A stretch of 30,350 nucleotides of DNA from WHSM01 sp050701635 (GTDB taxonomy: Bacteria > Actinomycetota > Actinomycetes > Mycobacteriales > Micromonosporaceae), in the NCBI GenBank assembly GCA_050701635.1, contig JBOGDF010000016.1, positions 1 to 30,350 of the forward strand, written 5' to 3'. The notes under the pieces are model-generated. The model had not been told where the DNA came from, ran no database searches, and was given only the letters and a program-made list of their open reading frames with translations. The position numbers were made by a program, and so were the translations under genes. Shown in pieces: positions 25,228 to 30,350 of the stretch; position 1 is the stretch's first letter; every line of letters begins with the position of its first letter.

Positions 25228-25625
25228 GTGGCCTCGGGAGCCGCCGGCGGATCCGCGGCCGGCGCCGGCAGCTCCACCAGGACGCCACGCTCCCGATTGG
25301 TCAGCTCCGCCTCGCGCAGGGCGACCGCGCGGGCCAGGTCGGTGAAGCGTTCTCCGAGGTCACGGAAGCGCAGGTAGAAGTTGAGCACCACGAAGATGAA
25401 CGCCACCACGAGCAGGTAGAGCACCAGGTCGGCACCGCGCCCGACGCCGACCTTGCTGGCCACCCAGGTGACGTCGTCGGGGCGCAGCACCGCCCACACG
25501 TTGACCGCGAGGAAGGCGAAGAACGCGAGGCGCTTGCTGGCCTGCAGCCTCACCCCGTGCTGCCACCGGATGAAGCCGAGCAGCAGACCGGCGACCGCGA
25601 TCAGCAGCAGGACCTGGATCACCAT
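25224..25625 (-). CDS. DUF2304-domain membrane protein
   Basis: A 133-residue protein with three predicted membrane helices (VIQVLLLIAVAGLLLGFIRW; RLAFFAFLAVNVWAVL; LVLYLLVVAFIFVVLNFYLRFR), a cytoplasmic helix (LGERFTDLARAVALREAEL) and a Pro/Ala-rich tail. DUF2304 proteins are usually encoded next to a family-2 glycosyltransferase, as here, and are thought to be its membrane partner, though their role is unproven. The ATG at 25625 has a GGAGG ribosome site inside the glycosyltransferase end. The 3' end overlaps the flippase start. Confidence 0.88.
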   Translation of the reverse strand: MVIQVLLLIAVAGLLLGFIRWQHGVRLQASKRLAFFAFLAVNVWAVLRPDDVTWVASKVGVGRGADLVLYLLVVAFIFVVLNFYLRFRDLGERFTDLARAVALREAELTNRERGVLVELPAPAADPPAAPEAT

Positions 25626-25630
25626 CGAAA

Positions 25631-26320
25631 TCAGATCCTCCGGTTGCGCATGCTGAGGTCGAACAGGATGTTCACCCCGTTGACCAGGGACTGGCCCTTC
25701 GCGCGCGAGTAGTCGGTGTAGAGGATGGTCACCGGCACCTCGACCACCCGCCAGTCGCCACGGGCCAGGTTGGCGACGATCTCCGAGGCGTGTGCCATGC
25801 CGTTCATCCGGATCTGGAGCCGCTCCGCGACCGGGCGGGCGAGGACCCGCAGCCCGTTGTGCGCGTCGGTCAGCTTGAGCCGGCGGCCGCTGCGGCTGAG
25901 CAGCGCCGCGATCCGCAGCACCACCCGCTTCAGCCACGGCACGGTGGTGGTGGTGCGCTCCAGGAACCGGGAGCCGAGCACCGCGTCGACGTCGCCGCGC
26001 CGCGCCACGTCGACCATCCGGGCGGCGTCGCTGACCCGGTGCTGCCCGTCGGCGTCGAAGGTCACGAAGAACCGCGACCCGGGCCGGGCGAGGGCGTACG
26101 CGAGGCCGGTCTGCAGCGCCGCGCCCTGCCCCATGTTGACCGGGTGACGTACCAGGTGAGCGCCGGTGGCGGCGATCTCCGAGGCCGACGCGTCGGCGCT
26201 GCCGTCGTCCACGCAGACCACATGGGGAAACGCCGGCAACAGCTCAGTGATGACCTGGGCGATGACCTTCTCCTCGTTGTACACGGGGATGATCACCCAG
26301 GTGTCCTTGTTATCGGACAT
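25631..26320 (-). CDS. Family-2 glycosyltransferase
   Basis: A 229-residue GT-A enzyme without its own membrane anchor. The N-terminal VIIPVYNEEKVI and CVDDGSAD motifs bind the nucleotide sugar, NMGQGAALQTGL follows, and the metal-binding acidic motif is FDADGQH. It resembles polyprenyl-phosphate mannosyl/glucosyl synthases such as DPM1. The DUF2304 protein 5 bp downstream probably tethers it. The ATG at 26320 has AGGAG 11 bases upstream. An in-frame ATG at 26356 would add 12 residues unlike the family. A TAGCAT -10 at 26368-26373 (minus) supports transcription starting near 26361. Confidence 0.92.
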   Translation of the reverse strand: MSDNKDTWVIIPVYNEEKVIAQVITELLPAFPHVVCVDDGSADASASEIAATGAHLVRHPVNMGQGAALQTGLAYALARPGSRFFVTFDADGQHRVSDAARMVDVARRGDVDAVLGSRFLERTTTTVPWLKRVVLRIAALLSRSGRRLKLTDAHNGLRVLARPVAERLQIRMNGMAHASEIVANLARGDWRVVEVPVTILYTDYSRAKGQSLVNGVNILFDLSMRNRRI

Positions 26321-26367
26321 CTGCGGTCTGGCTCCTGGAGTCGGATGGCCGTGCATCGGCTGTGGCT

Positions 26368-26373
26368 ATGCTA
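26368..26373 (-). promoter_or_regulatory. Candidate -10 box of the glycosyltransferase operon
   Basis: TAGCAT on the minus strand, 47 bases before the chosen ATG at 26320 and 11 before the alternative ATG at 26356. It leaves a leader containing the AGGAG ribosome site. Confidence 0.4.
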
Positions 26374-26395
26374 GCGACCCGCCGATGCGACAAAG

Positions 26396-27889
26396 CTACC
26401 GGTTCTGGGGGAAGCCGAGGCTGACTCCGCCGTGTGAGGGATCGAGCCACCGGCTGGTGACCGCCTTGGTACGGGTGTAGAAGCGCACCCCGTCCGGCCC
26501 GTACGCGTGGGCGTCCCCGAACAGCGACTGCTTCCAGCCGCCGAACGAGTGGTACGCCACCGGCACCGGGATCGGTACGTTGATCCCGACCATGCCGACT
26601 TCGACCTCGTACTGGAAGCGTCGTGCGGCGCCGCCGTCGTCGGTGAAGATCGCGGTGCCGTTGCCGTACGGGTTCGCGTTGACCAGCTCCACGGCCTCCT
26701 GGTACGTGCCGGCGCGCACCACCGACAGCACCGGGCCGAAGATCTCGTCGGTGTAGACCGACATCTCCGGGTTCACGCGGTCGAAGAGGCTGGGCCCGAG
26801 CCAGAAGCCGGCGTCGGCGCCGTCGATCGGATGCTTCCGCCCGTCGACGACGAGCTCGGCGCCCGCGGCGACCCCCGCGTCGAGGTAGCCGGCGACCCGG
26901 TCGCGATGGGCCGCGGTGATCAACGGCCCCATCTCGCAGCCGGGCCGGGTGCCCTCGCCGACATGCAGGGACGCCATCCGGGACGCGATCTTGGAGACCA
27001 GCTCGTCGCCGATCGGGTCGACCGCGACCACTGCGGAGATCGCCATGCAGCGTTCCCCGGCCGAGCCGAAGCCGGCGCTCACCGCGGCGTCGGCGGCCAG
27101 CTCGAGATCGGCGTCCGGGAGCACCACCATGTGGTTCTTGGCGCCGCCGAGCGCCTGCACCCGCTTCCCGTTACGGGCTGCGGTCTGGTAGATGTAGCGG
27201 GCCACCGGGGTGGAGCCGACGAACGACACGGCGCGCACCGTGGGGTGCTCCAGCAGCGCGTCGACCGCCTCCTTGTCGCCGTGGACCACGTTGAACACGC
27301 CGTCAGGCAGCCCCGCCTCGGCCCACATCCCGGCGATCGCCAGCGACGCCGACGGGTCCTTCTCGCTGGGCTTGAGCACCACCGCGTTGCCACAGGCGAT
27401 CGCCAGCGGTACGAACCACAGCGGCACCATCGCCGGGAAGTTGAACGGCGAGATCACCGCGACCACCCCGAGCGGCTGCGGGATCGAGTAGACGTCCACC
27501 CCGCTGGAGGCGTTCTCGCTGTAACTGCCCTTGATCAGCGCCGGTACGCCGCAGGCGTACTCCGCCACTTCGAGGGCCCGCTGCACCTCGCCGGCGGCGT
27601 CGCTGAGCACCTTGCCGTGCTCGGCGGTGAGGATCGCCGCGAGCTCGCCCTTTCGGGCGGCGAGCAGCTCCCGGAACGCGAACAGCACGTTGCTGCGCTT
27701 CGCCAGCGAGGCGTCCCGCCAGCCGCCGAACGCGCCCGCGGCGGCGTCCACCGCGAGCCCAACCTCGGCCGGTGACGCGAAGTCGACCGCTCCCGCGATC
27801 TCACCGGTCGCCGGATTGAAGATGTCGCCGGTACGCGACGCCGTACCCGACCACGGCTTCCCGCCGATCCAGTGCGTCACCCGCTTCAT
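26396..27889 (-). CDS. mmsA: CoA-acylating methylmalonate-semialdehyde dehydrogenase
   Basis: A 497-residue aldehyde dehydrogenase that oxidises methylmalonate or malonate semialdehyde to propionyl-CoA or acetyl-CoA with NAD and CoA, releasing CO2. The catalytic cysteine is C281 in GSAGERCMAIS. The position of the general-base glutamate of hydrolytic aldehyde dehydrogenases is replaced in ALGGAKNH (247-254), a hallmark of the CoA-dependent MmsA class. ISPFNFPAMVPLWF and the C-terminal SFGGWKQSLFGDAHAYG also match. The ATG overlaps the aminotransferase TGA (ATGA), so the two are coupled. With that partner it would turn beta-alanine into acetyl-CoA or beta-aminoisobutyrate into propionyl-CoA. 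Upstream open reading in this frame is antisense noise. Confidence 0.94.
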   Translation of the reverse strand: MKRVTHWIGGKPWSGTASRTGDIFNPATGEIAGAVDFASPAEVGLAVDAAAGAFGGWRDASLAKRSNVLFAFRELLAARKGELAAILTAEHGKVLSDAAGEVQRALEVAEYACGVPALIKGSYSENASSGVDVYSIPQPLGVVAVISPFNFPAMVPLWFVPLAIACGNAVVLKPSEKDPSASLAIAGMWAEAGLPDGVFNVVHGDKEAVDALLEHPTVRAVSFVGSTPVARYIYQTAARNGKRVQALGGAKNHMVVLPDADLELAADAAVSAGFGSAGERCMAISAVVAVDPIGDELVSKIASRMASLHVGEGTRPGCEMGPLITAAHRDRVAGYLDAGVAAGAELVVDGRKHPIDGADAGFWLGPSLFDRVNPEMSVYTDEIFGPVLSVVRAGTYQEAVELVNANPYGNGTAIFTDDGGAARRFQYEVEVGMVGINVPIPVPVAYHSFGGWKQSLFGDAHAYGPDGVRFYTRTKAVTSRWLDPSHGGVSLGFPQNR

Positions 27890-29178
27890 GCCATGAGCTC
27901 CTTCTGGGTGGCCGCGATCGCGTCGCCGAGGATCGCCAGGGCTTCGGTGATCTCGTCGGCGGTGACGGTCATCGGGGGCGCCAGCCGCAGTACGTTGCCG
28001 TACAGGCCGCCTTTGCCGATCAGCAGGCCGCGGGCGCGGGTCTCCTCGAGCAGCGACGTGGCGGCGGCGGGACACGGGGCGCCGTCCGGCTCCACCAGCT
28101 CGACGCCGATCATCAGCCCGGCGCCGCGTACGTCGCCCACCACCGGATGGTCCGCGGCGATCGCCCGCAGCCCGTCCATCAGCGACGCGCCGCGGGCGGC
28201 GGCGTTGGCCTGCAGGTCGTGGCTGAGCAGGTAGTCCAGGGCGGCGCTGGCGGCGGTGGCGGCGATCGGGTTGCCGCCGAAGGTGGAGATCGAGTTGGCG
28301 GTGAAGCAGTCCATCAGCTCGCCGCGCGCCACCACCCCACCGACCGCGATCCCGTTGCCCAGCCCCTTCGCGAACGTCATCGCGTCCGGCGTAACGCCGT
28401 GCGCGTCGATGCCCCAGAAGTGCTCACCGGTACGCCCCCAGCCGGTCTGCACCTCGTCGGCGACGAACAGGATGCCGTACTCGTCGAGGATCTCTTTGAA
28501 CGCCGCGAACATGCCCGGCGGCGGCACCGTGAAGCCGCCGACGCCCTGGATCGGCTCGGCGATCATGCACGCCACGTCCCCAGCAGTCGCGGTCTCGATG
28601 ACGTTGCGCAGGTCGTCGGCACAGGCGGCGATGTAGTCGGCGTCCGAGAAGTCGCGGAACGGGCCGCGGTAGCGGTAACCGCCGTGCACGTACGACACCT
28701 GCACCGGACTCAGTGACGACGCCGACCAGCCCCGGTTGCCGGTGATCGCGACCGTCCCGAACCCCCGCCCGTGGTACGAGTTGCGCAGCGCCAGCACCTG
28801 GTTGCTGCGCCGCAGCTGGGTGGCCAGCATCAACGCCGCCTCGTTGGCCTCCGTACCGGAGTTGGTGAAGAACACCTTGGCGTCTTCGATCCCGGACAGC
28901 GAAGCAATCTTCTCCGCCAGCTCGACCTGGCGCCGCAGCAGGTAGAGCGTCGAGGTGTGGAAGATCCCGGTGTCGACCTGGGCGCGGATCGCGTCGGAGA
29001 TCTCTGCGATGTCGTACCCGATGCCGTTGGTGAGGATCCCGGCGAAGAAGTCCAGGTAGCTGACCCCGGCGGCGTCGGTCACCCGGCGGCCCGATCCGCT
29101 GACGATCTCGATCGGCTCGTCGTAGTAGAGCGCCAGCCAAGAGGGCATCACTGCGCGGTGCCGCGAAAGCAACGTCAT
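27886..29178 (-). CDS. Class III omega-aminotransferase
   Basis: A 430-residue PLP enzyme of the fold-type I class III aminotransferases (GABA, beta-alanine and ornithine type). The cofactor phosphate site is TNSGTEANEAA (105-115), LRNSYHGR (131-138) follows, DEVQTGWGRTG (241-251) stacks on PLP, and the Schiff-base lysine is K271 in TFAKGLGNG. STFGGNP supplies the neighbouring subunit contact. Coupling to mmsA points to beta-alanine or beta-aminoisobutyrate rather than GABA, whose product needs a succinate-semialdehyde dehydrogenase. The ATG at 29178 has no ribosome site; a weak CAGACT box 6 bases upstream suggests a leaderless start. It is divergent from the PucR regulator. Confidence 0.92.
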   Translation of the reverse strand: MTLLSRHRAVMPSWLALYYDEPIEIVSGSGRRVTDAAGVSYLDFFAGILTNGIGYDIAEISDAIRAQVDTGIFHTSTLYLLRRQVELAEKIASLSGIEDAKVFFTNSGTEANEAALMLATQLRRSNQVLALRNSYHGRGFGTVAITGNRGWSASSLSPVQVSYVHGGYRYRGPFRDFSDADYIAACADDLRNVIETATAGDVACMIAEPIQGVGGFTVPPPGMFAAFKEILDEYGILFVADEVQTGWGRTGEHFWGIDAHGVTPDAMTFAKGLGNGIAVGGVVARGELMDCFTANSISTFGGNPIAATAASAALDYLLSHDLQANAAARGASLMDGLRAIAADHPVVGDVRGAGLMIGVELVEPDGAPCPAAATSLLEETRARGLLIGKGGLYGNVLRLAPPMTVTADEITEALAILGDAIAATQKELMA

Positions 29179-29214
29179 GGGGTGAGTCTGTGCCTGCCGT
29201 ACGTCGCGGCTCCA

Positions 29215-29220
29215 TTGACA
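29215..29220 (+). promoter_or_regulatory. TTGACA element in the aminotransferase-pucR gap
   Basis: A perfect -35-type hexamer. At 17-18 bp spacing the -10 would be CCATTC or CATTCG, which are poor matches, while a TACGGT at 29249-29254 is too far. It may belong to the pucR promoter, but this is not settled. Confidence 0.3.
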
Positions 29221-29251
29221 ACCTGTATCGAGATGAGCCATTCGACGGTAC

Positions 29252-29263
29252 GGTGTGCACACC
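29252..29263. promoter_or_regulatory. 12-bp perfect palindrome GGTGTGCACACC, candidate operator
   Basis: It lies 24 bases upstream of the pucR start in the divergent region. The position suits autoregulation by PucR or repression of its promoter. Confidence 0.45.
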
Positions 29264-29287
29264 TGCTCGCCGAGCCCTGGAGGCGCC

Positions 29288-30350
29288 GTGTACCCCACCG
29301 TGGCCGAGGTGCTCGCGCTGCCGGTGATGCGCGGCGCGGACGCCGTGGTGGCGGCCGGCGCGGCGGGGCTGGGGCGCCGGGTCCGGTGGGTGCACGTCGC
29401 CGAGGTGGCCGACATCGCCGAGCTGCTGCGCGGCGGCGAGCTGGTGCTGACCACCGGCATCGCGCTGCCCGGCGACGACGCCTCGCTCACCCGGTACGTC
29501 GACGACCTGGCCCGGGTGGGCGTGGCCGGTCTGGTGATCGAGCTGGTACGCCGCTGGCACGACACCCTGCCCACGGCGCTCACCGCCGCCGCCGACCGGC
29601 ACGGCCTGCCGCTGGTCACCCTCGCCAAGGAAACCCGGTACGTCACCATCTCCGAGACCGTGATCTCGATGATCATGGACGCCCAGGTGGCCGAGCTGCG
29701 GGCCGCCCAGCAGGTGCACGAGACGTTCACCGGGCTCACCGTCTCAGGCGCGGAGCCGGCGGCGATCCTGCGTGAGGTGGCCCGGATGACGGGGCTGCCG
29801 GTGATCCTGGAGACCCTGGCGCACCACGTGCTGGCGTACGACGCGGCCGGCGGGCCGGCCCGGCAGCTGCTCGCCGACTGGGAGCGGCGGTCCCGGGCGA
29901 TGACGCTGCCGGGGCGTACGGCGTACCACCCGGGGGCGGGCTGGCTGGTCACCATCGTGGGCGCGCGGGGCGACGACTGGGGGCGGCTGGTGCTGCTCTC
30001 CGACGCCGAGCCGCCGCACCGGCACGTGGTGGTCGCCGAGCGGGCCGCCGACGCGCTGGCGCTCAACCGGCTGGTCGCCCGGGACCGGGACAGCCTGGAG
30101 CGCCAGACCCACCGGCTGCTGCTGAGCTCGCTGCTGGCGTCCACTCCGGCGCCGGCGGATCTCGCCGACCGGGCCGGCGCGCTCGGGGTGGAGCTGCGGG
30201 GGCGGCAGCTGGTCGGGGTGGCGGTGCAGCCGCACACCGTACCGAGCGAACGGCCGGCGCTCGGCGTACACGAGGTGCTGCGGGATCTGGCGGAGGCGAC
30301 GGCGCTGGCGGCGCGCCGGGCGCGTACCCCCGCGCTGGTCGGGGTGGTCG
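29288..30350 (+). CDS. PucR-family transcriptional regulator, 3' end outside the window
   Basis: The first 354 codons are present and open to the window edge. The N-terminal PucR domain is clear (YPTVAEVLALPVMRGADAVVAAG, RRVRWVHVAEVADIAELLRGGELVLTTG, about 2-125). A middle region with REVARMTGLPVILETLAHHVLAYDAAGG and LVLLSDAEPPHRHVVVAERAADALAL resembles the GGDEF-like linker region. The C-terminal helix-turn-helix (HTH_30) must lie beyond the window. The GTG at 29288 has GGAGG only 4 bases upstream. Divergent orientation to the aminotransferase-mmsA pair makes it their likely activator. PucR-type proteins commonly control purine, GABA or other amine catabolism. Confidence 0.92.
   Translation, partial: MYPTVAEVLALPVMRGADAVVAAGAAGLGRRVRWVHVAEVADIAELLRGGELVLTTGIALPGDDASLTRYVDDLARVGVAGLVIELVRRWHDTLPTALTAAADRHGLPLVTLAKETRYVTISETVISMIMDAQVAELRAAQQVHETFTGLTVSGAEPAAILREVARMTGLPVILETLAHHVLAYDAAGGPARQLLADWERRSRAMTLPGRTAYHPGAGWLVTIVGARGDDWGRLVLLSDAEPPHRHVVVAERAADALALNRLVARDRDSLERQTHRLLLSSLLASTPAPADLADRAGALGVELRGRQLVGVAVQPHTVPSERPALGVHEVLRDLAEATALAARRARTPALVGVV

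Overview
The window is high-GC (about 70%), densely packed actinobacterial chromosome. Its gene content (Pup-proteasome locus, AlkB, GntR and PucR regulators, NarL-type two-component system), its GTG starts, its apparently leaderless promoters and its many GTAC words point to the Micromonosporaceae (Micromonospora/Actinoplanes group). That family placement is an inference from style and synteny, not from a marker gene.

Layout. 1-102: a 9-bp tandem repeat. 103-1858 (minus): threonine/serine ammonia-lyase with a GntR/UTRA regulator. 1986-2861 (minus): PAC2-family protein. 2965-3762 (plus): SDR dehydrogenase, convergent with a DEAD-box RNA helicase (3765-5477, minus). The helicase diverges from an AlkB-like dioxygenase (5554-6186) across a near-consensus LexA box. 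6237-6722: small two-helix membrane protein. 6732-7376 (minus): DHFR/RibD-like reductase. 7522-10871 (minus): MacB/FtsX-type ABC exporter (permease and ATPase). 11047-12951 (minus): NarL-type response regulator and sensor kinase.

13034-22720 is the conserved core: an Fe-S PD-(D/E)XK nuclease (minus) divergent from an M50 site-2 protease, tRNA m1A58 methyltransferase, a ferredoxin (minus), then proteasomal ATPase (mpa/arc), dop, pup, an endonuclease VII-like gene broken by a one-base frameshift, prcB and prcA. Dop deamidates Pup (which ends in GGQ here) and also removes Pup from substrates. Mpa unfolds pupylated proteins and feeds them into the PrcA/PrcB core. The ligase gene pafA is not in the window. 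The order PAC2, nuclease, TrmI, Mpa, Dop, Pup, PrcB, PrcA resembles the Rv2125-Rv2109c region of Mycobacterium tuberculosis.

22806-30350 is accessory: a MASE1 membrane sensor without an output domain and with a DPNGLT repeat tail; a minus-strand flippase, DUF2304 and family-2 glycosyltransferase set; and a minus-strand class III aminotransferase with CoA-acylating methylmalonate-semialdehyde dehydrogenase, divergent from a PucR regulator cut by the window end. The last group looks like beta-alanine or other omega-amino-acid catabolism.

The points most worth a second look are the frameshifted, prcB-overlapping nuclease inside the proteasome operon, the inverted repeat in front of mpa, the run of apparently leaderless promoters, the LexA box at alkB, the GTAC codon-context bias, and the repeat-bearing MASE1 protein.
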